Shown: positions 1 to 9,854, numbered from the stretch's first letter. The stretch is DNA of 64,000 bases from Musicola paradisiaca NCPPB 2511 (GCF_000400505.1 NZ_CM001857.1:2068439-2132438), one strand, 5' to 3'. The notes: generated by a model not told the origin, from the sequence alone. Program-made: numbers and translations.

Positions 1-240
1 TTTCTGGGTAGCGGCTTTCTTCTTGACTACTTTTTTCTTGGCAGCCTGGGCTTTCTGGGTAGCGGCTTTCTTCTTGACTACTTTTTTCTTGGCGGCCTGG
101 GCTTTCTGGGTAGCGGCTTTCTTCTTAGCTTACCTTTTTCTTGGCGGCCTGGGCTTTCTGGGTAGCGGCTTTCTTCTTGGCTACTTTTTTCTTGGCGGCC
201 TGCGCTTTCTGAGCAGCAGCTTTCTTCTTCACGACTTTCT
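1..240. repeat. 51-bp tandem repeats inside asr
   Basis: About four and a half copies of a 51-bp unit start near 1, 52, 103, 155 and 206; the third is 52 bp. They encode the Lys/Ala-rich repeats of Asr and continue beyond the window. Units differ by a few bases, so copy number may vary between strains or be misassembled. Confidence 0.85.
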
Positions 241-416
241 TTTTAGCGTGAGTGGCTTTTTTTCATCGGCTTTTGGGCTTGGTCTGCTTTAGCCGGAGCC
301 GCAGTGTCAGCGGTCGGAGCAGTAGCTGGAGCCGTAGTAGTGTTACCTGCAGCGAATGCTACAGAGGACAGACCCAGAGCCGCACCTGCGATCAGCACTA
401 ACAATTTTTTCATCAT
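1..416 (-). pseudogene. asr: Acid shock protein Asr, frameshifted and cut by the window edge
   Basis: The N-terminus (MMKKLLVLIAGAALGLSSVAFA) is an Asr-type signal peptide, followed by a Thr/Ala/Pro-rich stretch. Asr is a periplasmic, lysine-rich protein induced by acid. The downstream part encodes 17-residue tandem repeats of the type QKAQAAKKKVVKKKAAT with a 51-bp period, running off the left edge. As written the first frame stops at 243-245 just after a run of seven A (minus strand, 257-263). With six A the frame would run straight into the Lys/Ala repeats. A second extra base in the third repeat (about 124-137) again creates a stop. GAGG lies 5 and 8 nt before two consecutive ATG codons at 416 and 413. 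The family call is firm; whether the gene is really broken is doubtful. Confidence 0.85.
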
Positions 417-519
417 CAATTCCTCAATTATCCGGTTTAGGTGTCGGACCACGCGGTGGGCCGATGTGTGGAGAATAGGTGAAGATAAGCGACCGATCTG
501 TGAGTGTTTGGTGTCCGCG

Positions 520-533
520 TGTAACGGATTGTA
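520..533 (-). promoter_or_regulatory. Candidate RstA box upstream of asr
   Basis: TGTAACGGATTGTA matches the reverse complement of the published RstA consensus (TACATNTNGTTACA) at 10 of 12 defined bases. It lies about 105 bp upstream of the asr start, between asr and rstB. In E. coli asr is a known RstA target, which supports the call. Confidence 0.6.
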
Positions 534-589
534 CAGGTCTGGGTAGGGGGGTGTGTCATTGCATGGTTTAACGCAATGACACGTAAAAA

Positions 590-1897
590 CTACTCTGTAC
601 GACGCGGCAGGTCGGGTTTTTGGGTGATGATCGGCCAGCGGAATACAAAGCGGGCGCCGCCAAGTACGCTGCTTTCGACGAAAATCGTCCCGCCGTAGGC
701 GCGTACAATCGCCTGCACGATTGCCAACCCCAGGCCGCATCCTCCGCTGCTGTTTTCAATACCGGCTTCCAGTCGGATAAAGGGTTCGAAAATGTGTTCG
801 CGATCCGCCGGCGCAATACCGGGGCCATCGTCTTCCACCGTCAGGCAGGCCATGTCCTGTTCACGAGTCAGACTGACGCGCATCTGCTGCCGGCAGAATC
901 TCAATGCGTTATTGACCAGGTTATTCAACACACGCTCGAGCAGGCGTAAATCCACATAACCAAATTGGCTGGCAGGGTTGACTTCCAGTGTGATCTGCCG
1001 GGTGGCATTGACCAGTTGAAAATCGGCGATGCGCCCCTGCAGCCAGCCGGGTAGCGCAATCTCTTCCAGATGCAGCGTGACCTGCGGGCGATCCAGCCGG
1101 GCGTAAGTCAACAGTTCGTCGATCAGCGCTTCCAGTTGGCCCACATCCCGGTTGATGGCCTCCTCTTCGTCGCTGGTCAGGTTTTCATTCATCGCCAGAC
1201 GGTAACGCAGCCTCACCAACGGTGTGCGTAGTTCGTGGGCGATGTTGTCGATAAGCTGTTTCTTGCTGGTGATGAGCTGGTTGAGGTTATCCGCCATCCG
1301 GTTGAAAGCGACCCCAAGTCGAAACAGATTAGAGGTGTTGTCGAAGTGGGTGCGTTCTTCAAGATGACCTTCCCCCAGCCGCTGGGCAGCATTTTCTAAC
1401 TGCAGCATCGCTTTCCAGTGCGGCCGCATCCACAGAAAAACCGGCAATGCCAGCGACAGCCCAATCAACGCCAGTACCAGCAGGTTGACCAGCCGGATTT
1501 CATGCAGGAAGAACAGATACGGGATCGGGCCGACGGCCAGCACGTAGTGGCTGCGGGGAATGCGCTGGATAAACGTGTATTCATCGTCCAGTGCGACGAT
1601 CTCCCCCTGAATCAGCCGTTGCTGCGCCTGGGTGCTGAGCCGGTATTTGTTGATGGGTTCGATATGCAGCTTGAATGACAGGTTAAGATCCATCTGGTTG
1701 ATGGTTTTGTGCCATTCGCGAGGTGGGATAGAGCGCAGCTCATTACGGATCAGATACAGCGAGCTTTTCATCAGGTCATCCATGGATTGACGTCCGGCGC
1801 GCTCGGCCGTCACCTTGTAGACCAGACCGACCAGCAGAGTCATGACCAGAAAGCTGGCGAACAGCAGCAGAAAGAATTGAATAAACAGCTTCCTCAT
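590..1897 (-). CDS. rstB: Sensor histidine kinase RstB
   Basis: The 435-residue inner-membrane sensor kinase has the size and sequence pattern of E. coli RstB (433). It partners RstA in the acid/Mg-responsive system downstream of PhoP in E. coli. Visible in order: a first membrane segment at about 5-27, a periplasmic domain with the RstB-typical RIPRSHYVLAVGP, a second membrane segment at about 136-157, HAMP, an H-box (IAHELRTPLVRLRYRL, His about 221), and N, G1 (VEDDGPGIAP) and G2 (GGCGLGLAI) boxes. The start overlaps the rstA stop as ATGA, so the two are translationally coupled. Nothing is missing. Confidence 0.97.
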   Translation of the reverse strand: MRKLFIQFFLLLFASFLVMTLLVGLVYKVTAERAGRQSMDDLMKSSLYLIRNELRSIPPREWHKTINQMDLNLSFKLHIEPINKYRLSTQAQQRLIQGEIVALDDEYTFIQRIPRSHYVLAVGPIPYLFFLHEIRLVNLLVLALIGLSLALPVFLWMRPHWKAMLQLENAAQRLGEGHLEERTHFDNTSNLFRLGVAFNRMADNLNQLITSKKQLIDNIAHELRTPLVRLRYRLAMNENLTSDEEEAINRDVGQLEALIDELLTYARLDRPQVTLHLEEIALPGWLQGRIADFQLVNATRQITLEVNPASQFGYVDLRLLERVLNNLVNNALRFCRQQMRVSLTREQDMACLTVEDDGPGIAPADREHIFEPFIRLEAGIENSSGGCGLGLAIVQAIVRAYGGTIFVESSVLGGARFVFRWPIITQKPDLPRRTE

Positions 1898-2637
1898 AGT
1901 GAGGGCGTCTCCCAGGCATTGGGGGCGAACAAGTAACCCTTATTGCGGATGGTTTTGATGCGTACGGGTTCAAGCGCGTTATCACGCAGTTTTTTACGCA
2001 GACGCGAAATGGCGACGTCGATACTGCGATCCATGCCATCATAACTGACGCCGCGCAGTGCTTTGAGCAACGCATCGCGATTCATGATCTGCCCGGCGTG
2101 GGTTGCCAGCAGCCACAGCAGTTCAAAGTCGGTGGTTGATAACGTGATGCTTTCGTCCGCCAGAGTGACTTCGCGGTTGACCGGGTCGATGCACAGCAGC
2201 CCGAAATGCAAGGATTTGTGAACCTGGATCTGGGTTTGCACCGGTTCGGTGTTTTCCCGGTCTGGCTGTGGAGCGGCTGCATATTGACGAAAATGGAGGC
2301 GTAAGCGCGCCAGCAGAACCGCCGGCGGCGTCGTTTTCAAGATATAGTCGTCGGCGCCCATCTCCAGCGCCAAAATATGGTTCATATCGCTGTCCAGCGA
2401 GGTCAGCAGCACGATAGGGCCGGTGAACTGCGGGCGTAACTCGCGACAGAGGGTCATGCCGTCCTTGCCGGGCAACATGATATCGAGCAGCACCAGATCG
2501 GGCTGTTGCTCCCCGATAAACACCAGCGCGTTGTCGCCGCGTGGTTCAATCCTGACATCAATATCGTGTTTACCCAAATACGCGGCGATCAGTTTGCCGA
2601 CTTCCGGGTCATCCTCAATGAAAGCAATCTTATACAT
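1894..2637 (-). CDS. rstA: Response regulator RstA (OmpR family)
   Basis: This 247-residue regulator has a receiver domain with acidic pocket EDD at 8-10, phosphoacceptor Asp52 in LLDIMLPGKDG, and Lys in ILKT. A C-terminal winged-helix DNA-binding domain follows (RSIDVAISRLRKKL and RTIRNKGYLF-type motif near the end). It is first in the rstAB operon. The likely autoregulon includes asr next door, which carries an RstA-type box. A TATAAA-like element lies just upstream on the minus strand, with no clear PhoP box. Confidence 0.97.
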   Translation of the reverse strand: MYKIAFIEDDPEVGKLIAAYLGKHDIDVRIEPRGDNALVFIGEQQPDLVLLDIMLPGKDGMTLCRELRPQFTGPIVLLTSLDSDMNHILALEMGADDYILKTTPPAVLLARLRLHFRQYAAAPQPDRENTEPVQTQIQVHKSLHFGLLCIDPVNREVTLADESITLSTTDFELLWLLATHAGQIMNRDALLKALRGVSYDGMDRSIDVAISRLRKKLRDNALEPVRIKTIRNKGYLFAPNAWETPSL

Positions 2638-3004
2638 GACATCGAACTCACAACTTTATAAGGGCAGGTTACGCTGATGCCGTCTGCGCCGGCTCATCGT
2701 GGAAGACGCTGGCACCGCGCCGCATTTATCGGGATATCCCTTTTATATCGGTGCTACGTCGCGCGGCATTAGGCGACAGATCACGTTTTCTCCGCTTTCT
2801 CCGGTTGGGGAGATAGGGTGCGGTGGATCCCACTACGAAGAGAAAAAACGCGGCATGTTCACACCGTCTCTACAATTATGGATGACACTATACCCGATTA
2901 CGATCCTTCACGTCGTAATGGTTGACCGGCGATGGCCGGCTCGTCCGAGACGCCGTCGGTCAGGATCATACGAAAAATGACTGAGTAACGGAGAGGGGAA
3001 GAGG
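2638..3004. other. Intergenic region between rstA and a divergent small gene
   Basis: It should hold the promoters of rstA and of the gene at 3005. I see no convincing PhoP box or paired -35/-10. A short open frame at 2699-2980 has no recognisable product and is not called. Confidence 0.5.
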
Positions 3005-3433
3005 ATGAAAACGTCTCATCTTGCGATACCTGTAGGCTCCAGTGAAAAGATGTGTGTTGACTACACCGCCTGGCTTGGCGCGCTTTGCCGTAAGCATTGG
3101 CGCTTTATCGACGCCATGTATGGCGTGTTGCCGATTTTCGGCATGGTGACTAAATCGCCGCCGGGCGATGGAGTCGCTGCGCGTGAAGCGCTGCGCGAAC
3201 TGGCGTTACAGGTGATGTCCACCCAGGCCAGTGATGAAACCAATCTTTCCCGATTGATTGCTCTGGCGCAGCAGCAGGGGATGCAGGAGCTGGATATCCA
3301 ACTGCCCTATACGCTATCTGGCGAGCAGTTGGACGCGATTGACGCCAGTTGCCGTCATTATGCGTTGGCGTTGACCTTGCGGGCGGAATGCCTGTCGGTG
3401 CGCCTGCGATCAACGCGCAATGTGTTGAACTGA
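3005..3433 (+). CDS. Conserved hypothetical protein, 142 residues
   Basis: I do not recognise this protein. The frame is open from ATG at 3005, directly behind a strong purine-rich site (GAGAGGGGAAGAGG). It has no signal peptide or membrane segment, and the composition fits a soluble cytoplasmic protein. Residues 1-50 contain several aromatics and cysteines (VDYTAWLGALCRKHWRFIDAM), the middle is helical and Ala/Gln-rich, and the C-terminus is basic. It is convergent with dauA, 27 bp away. Codon use resembles its neighbours. A link to the RstA system is possible only by position. Confidence 0.7.
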   Translation: MKTSHLAIPVGSSEKMCVDYTAWLGALCRKHWRFIDAMYGVLPIFGMVTKSPPGDGVAAREALRELALQVMSTQASDETNLSRLIALAQQQGMQELDIQLPYTLSGEQLDAIDASCRHYALALTLRAECLSVRLRSTRNVLN

Positions 3434-3460
3434 GCCCGGGGAACGGGCCAGTTCAGGCGT

Positions 3461-5179
3461 TCAACTCGACGGTGTTTCTTGATGTGGCGTTGTTTCTGTC
3501 AGCGCCTGCGGCAGCGTGGCGTAGAAGCTCAATCGGTTGGCGATTGGCGCCACGTTGGCGCGTGCCAATGTTTTCAACGGCTGGAACGGAATATCGGTGA
3601 TCACCAGATGTTTTTCGGCCGGCAGCAGTTCCACAAAGCGCAAAAAGGCGCTCAAACCACCGGCATCCAGTACGGATACCGCCTCCCATTGCAGAATCAC
3701 AACCGGATATTGTTCGCTGCGTTCCATCAGCTCGCTGAAAATTCGCTCGGCGGCAGCGAAAAACAGCGGGCCGTTGATGCGTAGCACCAGTCTCTCGCCG
3801 GGGAGAGTACCTGGTAGCTCGATGATGCGGGTCATACGCGCCACATTGCGCATGAACAGTATTGACGCCAGCACAATACCCACCGTGATGGCGATGACCA
3901 TATCGAACAACACGGTCAGCGACATGCAGAGCAACAGCACCAAAATGTCGTCCCGTGGGGCGCGTCTCAGTAGATAAACGACTTTATGCGCTTCGCTCAT
4001 ATTCCAGGCCACCAGCAGCAGCAGCGACGCCATCGCCGACAACGGTAGATAGGATAACCAGGGCGCCAGCACCAACAGAGAGAGCAATACCAGCAGTGCG
4101 TGGATCACGGCGGAGATCGGCGAACTGGCGCCGGCCCGCACATTGGCGGCGGAGCGGGCGATGGCGGCGGTAGCGGTGATCCCACCAAAGAACGGCGCCA
4201 CCATGTTACCGATACCCTGACCCAGCAATTCGCTGCTTGGATGATGTTTGCGGCCGGTCATACCGTCCAGCACCACGGCGCATAACAATGACTCGATCGC
4301 GCCGAGCATGGCCATGGAAAAGGCGGCGGGCAACAGTGCCGAGAGACTTTTCCAGGTCAGCGGCAGGGTCTGCCCGTCCGACGAGGGAATGTTCCAGGGA
4401 AATTCGAAGCGGGGCAGGATGGCGGGAATGCCCTGCCCACGGGTGCCGTCATCCAGCAGGTAGCTGAAACGTGAACCGATGGTGGCGACATCCATATGGA
4501 AAAAATGCCCTATCACCGCCATCACGGCGACGCCGGCCAGCAATGCAGGTAGATGTCCTGGCAGGCGAATGCCCAACCGTGGCCAGATGATCAACACGAA
4601 TAGCGTGGTCGCCCCGACCAGCGTATCGGCAAGATTCAGTGTCGGCAGCGCCTGGATCAGCGCCACGACCTTTTCCGTATAGTGTTCCGGCACCGTCGTC
4701 ATGGTCAGCCCGAAGAAGTCTTTGACCTGCATCGTGGCGATAGTGATGGCAATCCCGGAGGTGAAGCCGAGCGTAACCGGCAACGGAATGTATTCGATCA
4801 AGCGGCCGAAACGACATAGCCCCATCAACAGCAGAAACAGACCGGAAAGCAGCGTCGCCATCAGCAGCCCGGAAAGCCCGAACTGTTGGGAAACCGGGTA
4901 GAGGATGACGACGAACGCCGCCGTCGGGCCGGATACGCTGAAACGGGAACCGCCGCAGATAGCAATAATAATCCCGGCGATGGCAGAGGTATAAAGCCCG
5001 TACTGCGGTGGTACACCGCTGGCAATCGCCAGCGCCATGGCCAACGGGATGGCGATAATGCCGACGGTGATCCCGGCGATGACATCATGAGTAAAACGCG
5101 ACAGTGTGTATTTTTCCCGCCAGCAAGCTTCAATGAGCGCACTGAACGGTTTAATACCGTTAATTCGGTGTAATTTCAT
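3461..5179 (-). CDS. dauA: C4-dicarboxylate/anion transporter of the SulP family (DauA/YchM type)
   Basis: The protein is 572 residues from the ATG at 5179. In E. coli DauA is an aerobic C4-dicarboxylate (succinate) transporter. The N-terminus ([27 protein letters not shown]), the SulP signature around [17 protein letters not shown] and [19 protein letters not shown], and the long hydrophobic core match YchM. A cytoplasmic STAS domain occupies about the last 120 residues ([16 protein letters not shown], then [11 protein letters not shown]). The frame stays open upstream to 5410, but that part does not look like family sequence. The chosen ATG lacks a good ribosome site, so the start is the weak point. 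Confidence 0.93.
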   Translation of the reverse strand: MKLHRINGIKPFSALIEACWREKYTLSRFTHDVIAGITVGIIAIPLAMALAIASGVPPQYGLYTSAIAGIIIAICGGSRFSVSGPTAAFVVILYPVSQQFGLSGLLMATLLSGLFLLLMGLCRFGRLIEYIPLPVTLGFTSGIAITIATMQVKDFFGLTMTTVPEHYTEKVVALIQALPTLNLADTLVGATTLFVLIIWPRLGIRLPGHLPALLAGVAVMAVIGHFFHMDVATIGSRFSYLLDDGTRGQGIPAILPRFEFPWNIPSSDGQTLPLTWKSLSALLPAAFSMAMLGAIESLLCAVVLDGMTGRKHHPSSELLGQGIGNMVAPFFGGITATAAIARSAANVRAGASSPISAVIHALLVLLSLLVLAPWLSYLPLSAMASLLLLVAWNMSEAHKVVYLLRRAPRDDILVLLLCMSLTVLFDMVIAITVGIVLASILFMRNVARMTRIIELPGTLPGERLVLRINGPLFFAAAERIFSELMERSEQYPVVILQWEAVSVLDAGGLSAFLRFVELLPAEKHLVITDIPFQPLKTLARANVAPIANRLSFYATLPQALTETTPHQETPSS

Positions 5180-5200
5180 GGGGAATAGACAACCAAAAAT

Positions 5201-5225
5201 AAAAAAAGGCGGGTCGAGGGGCCCG
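5201..5225 (-). terminator. Terminator-like hairpin in the dauA leader
   Basis: On the minus strand a short CGGG/CCCG stem is followed by CC and seven T, ending 22 nt before the dauA ATG. It could be an attenuator or the end of an upstream transcript, but the stem is only four pairs. Confidence 0.3.
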
Positions 5226-5456
5226 TCGCGAGAGTGGCAATACGATACGCCTCTTTTTTGCTTTAAATCCAGAACTATATCAACAGAAGCGTTATTTTCG
5301 CACCGATAATGCCACGGTTCGGCCACTTTGATGCCAGGTTTTGCCTGAGTTCTGTAAACGTCAAAACGCCCACCCGCGGCATGTGACACCCTGGTCGGGC
5401 ATTTTTTCACTCGGAAAAGGAGGGAGGGCGAGCATGAGTGCCCGCCGTCGCTTCAG

Positions 5457-6557
5457 TTACAGCATGATGGTCATCAGATAGGCGATGAACAACGCCAGAT
5501 GCGCGCTGCCGTTCAGGACGTTGGTGCGACCGGTGGAAAAAGAAATGTGGCACAGCACCAGCACGGTGAGCATAACCACGATGTGCGGCAGCCCCAGCGC
5601 GAACAACAGCGTTTTACCGGTCAGCGTGGCGATAAGCGTCACCGCCGGTACGGTGAGTGAAATCGTGGCCAAAACGGATCCGAAAAACAGATTCATGGCG
5701 CGTTGCACCTGGTTGCGCAGTACAGCGGTAATCGCGCCTAACCCTTCCGGCGAGAGGATCAACAGCGCTACCAGAAAACCGGTGAACTGCGGCGGTGCAT
5801 TCAGCGTATCCAGCAAGGCTTCCAGCAATGGGGAATCCATTTTGGTAACGCCAATGACGGCGATCAGATGAACCAGCAGCCAGACGGCATGCCACGGTGA
5901 ACTGTGGGCTGAGGGTTTGCCGTGATGCGGGTCGGCATCGTCGCCGTCATCTTCGTGTTCGTAAACAAACAGGTTCTGATGGGTGCGGGTTTGAATCAGC
6001 AGGAATACGCCGTACATCATGGCGGAGATCAGCGCAATAATGATGGACTGCGCGACGGAGAAGTTTCCCTGCGGCAGCGCAGCGGGAAAGACCAGCACCA
6101 GTATCGAAAGCGGAAAAATCGCCATCAAATACTGTTTTATGCCCCCCAGATTGACATATTGGGTCGCGAATTTTCTGCCGCCCAGCAACAGAGCGAAGCC
6201 GACCAGGCCGCCGCTGACGATCATGATGATGGAATAGAGGGTATCGCGCATCAGCGTCGGGCTGGCGTCGCCGGTGGCCATCAGGGCGGAAATCAGGCTG
6301 ACTTCCAGTATCACTACCGACAGGCTGAGGATCAGCGAGCCATAGGGTTCGCCCAGCCGGTGCGCCAGCACATCCGCATGTCGCACTACGCTGAATGCGC
6401 TGGCAAGAATCCCGGCCAGCGCCAGCAAATTTATGGCGATCATGCCTGTCAGGCTGCGGGTATCACCCCATTGCAACAGCGTTAGCAGCGCGATTAGCGG
6501 AATAAGCAGCGTGTATTCATGGTGACGGGTTTTTACGGTTTCGGCTGACGACGTCAT
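5457..6557 (-). CDS. chaA: Calcium/sodium-proton antiporter ChaA
   Basis: The 366-residue protein has the same length as E. coli ChaA and near-identical blocks, for example HRLGEPYGSLILSLSVVILE and LCHISFSTGRTNVLNG. It is an inner-membrane cation/proton exchanger with about eleven membrane segments. Residues around 205-222 form the acidic/His cytoplasmic loop (EHEDDGDDADPHHGKPSAHS) typical of ChaA. The Cha helper gene chaB is not adjacent. chaC lies on the other strand 580 bp away, so the E. coli chaBC layout is not kept. Confidence 0.97.
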   Translation of the reverse strand: MTSSAETVKTRHHEYTLLIPLIALLTLLQWGDTRSLTGMIAINLLALAGILASAFSVVRHADVLAHRLGEPYGSLILSLSVVILEVSLISALMATGDASPTLMRDTLYSIIMIVSGGLVGFALLLGGRKFATQYVNLGGIKQYLMAIFPLSILVLVFPAALPQGNFSVAQSIIIALISAMMYGVFLLIQTRTHQNLFVYEHEDDGDDADPHHGKPSAHSSPWHAVWLLVHLIAVIGVTKMDSPLLEALLDTLNAPPQFTGFLVALLILSPEGLGAITAVLRNQVQRAMNLFFGSVLATISLTVPAVTLIATLTGKTLLFALGLPHIVVMLTVLVLCHISFSTGRTNVLNGSAHLALFIAYLMTIML

Positions 6558-7137
6558 GTGTAGCGGCTCCTGTCTATGGGGCGATCCGGCATGGGTTTTC
6601 TGTGGCTGTCCCTACATTGCCTGAATGAGTGATGGGTATTAAATCATAGAAAATAGGATAATTTCATCGAAATGTCCTATTTGTGTTTTTTCTATTTTAT
6701 CTTATTAATAATAAATTAATTTATAAAAACAAAAAATCAATATTGTTGGTTTTAACGGATGTTTTCATGACTTTACATTATTGGTTTTGATGCTAATGGG
6801 GAGTAAATAAGAAATTACTCATATTTTTTAGGGTATTCCTTCATATCTAACGACAGTGACCGCAAGAAGGGAGCGGTTGTCGCGGCCAGGCACGGTTAGG
6901 GGGTTGACTCGCAACGTTTCAGCGCGCCGCCGGCGGGCACTATCCGGTGTCGCCACCGGCGCAGTTTGTCGGCGCATGGCAACGTTAAGGCAACGGTAGA
7001 GGGTAGGTCAGCTTACCCATGCTTTTGCTGTGAAATTAACCAATTCACTCGTTGATTACGGGGTTGTTATTCAGTCAAAATAGGCAATAGCCGTGCCATC
7101 GTGGATTGGTTTTTTTGGGTGTGAGGGTTAGTAAGTC
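6558..7137. other. Divergent intergenic region chaA-chaC with an AT-rich tract
   Basis: About 6640-6840 is strikingly AT-rich compared with the surroundings, with runs such as ATAAATTAATTTATAAAAAC. No open frame, hairpin with T-tract or clear operator was seen. It probably holds both promoters and possibly nucleoid-protein (H-NS type) sites. Confidence 0.5.
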
Positions 7138-7818
7138 GTGTTGACGCGAGATTTTTTGCAAAAAGCGGATTGTGGGACATCGTTTGGACAGATTGATGAA
7201 CAGTTGTTACTGACCCCGCAGCAACGCGCCGCCTCTCTGGATGATACATTAGCGCGTCGACCGGATCGGAGTTCGGTTTGGATCTTCGGTTATGGTTCGT
7301 TGATGTGGAATCCGGTATTTGATGCCGAAGAGGTCTGCCTGGCGACGTTGAGTGGCTGGCATCGGGCATTTTGCCTGCGGCTTACTGCCGGTCGAGGTAC
7401 CGTCAATCAACCTGGGCGGATGCTGGGTCTTAAACCCGGTGGCGAGACCACCGGTCTGGCTTATCGGCTACCGGAAGTCACTTTGCGTGAAGAGCTGGAG
7501 TTGCTGTGGAAACGCGAGATGTTGACGGGCTGCTATTGCCCACTGTGGTCTGAGTTACAGTGTCACAACGGAAGGCGGTTAACTGCGCTGGTCTTCGTTA
7601 CCAATCAGGAACATCCGTTGCTTGAGCCGGATACCTGCATTCATAGCGTAGCGCCGTTGATCGCACGCGCCAGTGGGCCGTTGGGCACCAATGCCCAGTA
7701 TCTGTTTGCGCTGGAACAGGAATTGAACCATCATGGCATGGCGGATGAAAACTTGACGGAACTGGCGTGCAAAGTACGTGAACTGCAACAGTGCCCGCCT
7801 TCAGACTCTGATGCATGA
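7138..7818 (+). CDS. chaC: Glutathione-specific gamma-glutamylcyclotransferase ChaC
   Basis: The 226-residue cytosolic enzyme releases 5-oxoproline and Cys-Gly from glutathione. The ChaC signature VWIFGYGSLMWNP near residue 47 forms the substrate-binding YGSL motif. LSGWHRAFCLRLTAGRGT, PGRMLGL and the acidic region containing the catalytic Glu (LELLWKREMLTG) follow. The start codon is GTG; the next residues (LTRDFL..ADC) align with the E. coli N-terminus, which supports it. The C-terminus is slightly shorter than in E. coli. Confidence 0.95.
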   Translation: MLTRDFLQKADCGTSFGQIDEQLLLTPQQRAASLDDTLARRPDRSSVWIFGYGSLMWNPVFDAEEVCLATLSGWHRAFCLRLTAGRGTVNQPGRMLGLKPGGETTGLAYRLPEVTLREELELLWKREMLTGCYCPLWSELQCHNGRRLTALVFVTNQEHPLLEPDTCIHSVAPLIARASGPLGTNAQYLFALEQELNHHGMADENLTELACKVRELQQCPPSDSDA

Positions 7819-7938
7819 GCGGTCGCGCCGGGCCGTGCGGATACGTAACCAGGCGCACCGTTGTTGATTTTATAACCCTGTATCGTTGGGATAGAGATAC
7901 AGGCTAAAACCTTCCCCCCGGCAACAGGGATTGTGCCA

Positions 7939-8982
7939 ATGAGTGTGTTTCATCAGTATGCGAGAAGCTCACTGACACTGACAGGGAACCTCCTGAGTCG
8001 GTTTCTTTCGCTATTCCTCACCTTATTAAGCCTACTGTTTTTTACTTTTCTGTTGACGCATATCGCAGCCATCGACCCGACGTTGTCGGTCGTCGGTGAA
8101 TACGCCAACGATGCGACCTACGAGCAGGCCCGGCGGCAGTTAGGGCTGGATCAACCGCTCTGGCGGCAATTCTTTCACTATCTGGCAGCGTTGCTGCATG
8201 GCGATTTAGGGATATCCCGCACCACCTCCCAACCGGTGTTGCAGGACTTGCTGCGCACATTCCCCGCGACTGTCGAACTGGCTACGTGCGCCATGGTGAT
8301 CGGTGTTGTCGGCGGGGTGTTGTTGGCGTTGATTTCGGCGCTAAAACCGGGTGGATGGGTCGATTACCTGATCCGACTGATTTGCCTGATGGGATATTCG
8401 GTTCCCGTCTTCTGGTTAGGGTTGCTAAGCCTGATGCTGTTTTACGCCGGGCTGCATTGGGCGCCCGGCGGTGGGCGGCTTGATGCGTTTTCCCCGCATG
8501 TGCAAGAGACGTGGCGCGGTTTCCTGCTGGTGGGTAGCGTGTTGACCGGTGACTATCCCCGGTTTTGCGATGCGCTAAGCCATCTATGGCTGCCCTCCGG
8601 CGTACTGGGGCTGCTATCCATGGCGGGCATCGCACGGATGTTACGCGCCGCTATGCTGGAAGAGTGCGGCAAGGAGTATGTCACTCAGGCCAGGGCGATC
8701 GGCGCAGGACAGATGCGAATTCTGTTTTTCCATATTTTGCCGAATATTCAGGCTGTGCTGGTAACGGTAACGTTGCTGGCATACGCTGGGCTGCTGGAAG
8801 GGGCGGTACTGACGGAAAGCATTTTTTCCTGGCCTGGCGTAGGACGGTATTTGACTACGGCGCTGTTCAGTGCGGATGTTCCCGCCGTGTTGGGGGCGAC
8901 GTTATTGATTGGCATTTGTTTCATCCTGATGAATGCGCTGGCCGACGCCCTGCTTTTTCTGCTGGATCCCCGAACACGATGA
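7939..8982 (+). CDS. Peptide/nickel-type ABC importer, inner-membrane permease (OppB/DppB family)
   Basis: The 347-residue permease heads a five-gene operon: permease, permease, ATPase, ATPase, binding protein. It has an N-terminal membrane segment, a periplasmic region with GLDQPLWRQFFHYLAALLHGDLG typical of OppB, and an EAA loop near the end (GKEYVTQARAIGAGQMRILFFHILPN). An in-frame GTG lies 6 nt upstream. The ATG at 7939 is chosen because AGGGA is 8 nt before it. The next gene overlaps by ATGA. The substrate cannot be read from the sequence; the size fits NikB, SapB or DppB. Confidence 0.92.
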   Translation: MSVFHQYARSSLTLTGNLLSRFLSLFLTLLSLLFFTFLLTHIAAIDPTLSVVGEYANDATYEQARRQLGLDQPLWRQFFHYLAALLHGDLGISRTTSQPVLQDLLRTFPATVELATCAMVIGVVGGVLLALISALKPGGWVDYLIRLICLMGYSVPVFWLGLLSLMLFYAGLHWAPGGGRLDAFSPHVQETWRGFLLVGSVLTGDYPRFCDALSHLWLPSGVLGLLSMAGIARMLRAAMLEECGKEYVTQARAIGAGQMRILFFHILPNIQAVLVTVTLLAYAGLLEGAVLTESIFSWPGVGRYLTTALFSADVPAVLGATLLIGICFILMNALADALLFLLDPRTR

Positions 8983-9854
8983 TGCCTACGTCATTTTATC
9001 GCCCTCGACCGGGTCAGCGCTCATGGCGGCGCAACCCGTTGCCCAGCGTGTCGCCTAACCTTGTTATCAGCGCTTCATTGTGTCTGATGCTGTTGGTAAC
9101 GGCCATCCTGGCGCCCTGTCTGGCGCCGTTCGACCCCAATATTCAGAACCTGACGCAGCGGCTTTGCCCGCCGTCCGCTTTGCACTGGTTCGGAACCGAC
9201 GGTTTCGGGCGCGACGTGCTGTCGCGGGTGATTTACGGTACGCGGCCGGCCATGATCATGCTGGCGATGATTGTGACGTTAACGATGCCGCTTGGGCTGC
9301 TGGTGGGAATCAGCGCCGGTTATCTCGGCGGGTGGGGCGATCGGGCGCTGATGCGGTTGACGGATATCGTACTGGCTTTACCTGGGTTGGTGATTGCGTT
9401 GGCGTTGGTGGCGGTACTGGGCGCGGGATTAATGAACAACGTGCTGGCGCTGGCCTTGACGTCCTGGCCGCACTTTGCCCGTCAGGCACGGGCTGAAACA
9501 CTGGCGTTGAAAAATAGCGACTTTTTGATGGCGGCGCGGATGCAGGGTATCGGCGGCTGGCGATTGATGTACGGGCATATCCTGCCGTTTTGTCTGCCGG
9601 GCGCCGTGGTTCGCGCGGCGATGACGCTGGCGCATGCAATTCTGGCTATCGCCGGGTTGGGGTTCCTGGGCGTGGGGGCGCAGCCGCCCATGTCGGAGTG
9701 GGGGAAAATGGTGGCGGACGGCAGTACGGTCATGGCCGAACAATGGTGGGTGGCGACGGCGCCGGGCGTGGCGATCTTTCTGACCAGTCTGATCTTCAAT
9801 CTACTGGGAAACGGGCTGCGCGACAGATTGGATCCGCGACATGGGAACAGATGA
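8979..9854 (+). CDS. Peptide/nickel-type ABC importer, inner-membrane permease (OppC/DppC family)
   Basis: This 291-residue second permease starts in an ATGA overlap with the first, with a second ATG right after. OppC features are a first membrane segment at about 30-50 (CLMLLVTAILAPCLAPFDP), FGTDGFGRDVLSRVIYGTR, an EAA loop (FLMAARMQGIGGWRLMYGHILPF) and the family ending GLGFLGVGAQPPMSEWGKMV and FNLLGNGLRDRLDPR. It overlaps the following ATPase gene by 14 bp. Confidence 0.92.
   Translation: MMPTSFYRPRPGQRSWRRNPLPSVSPNLVISASLCLMLLVTAILAPCLAPFDPNIQNLTQRLCPPSALHWFGTDGFGRDVLSRVIYGTRPAMIMLAMIVTLTMPLGLLVGISAGYLGGWGDRALMRLTDIVLALPGLVIALALVAVLGAGLMNNVLALALTSWPHFARQARAETLALKNSDFLMAARMQGIGGWRLMYGHILPFCLPGAVVRAAMTLAHAILAIAGLGFLGVGAQPPMSEWGKMVADGSTVMAEQWWVATAPGVAIFLTSLIFNLLGNGLRDRLDPRHGNR

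Noticed and set aside
2699-2980. 93-codon frame between rstA and the gene at 3005
   Set aside because: No ribosome site, no family resemblance and low-complexity Arg-rich end.
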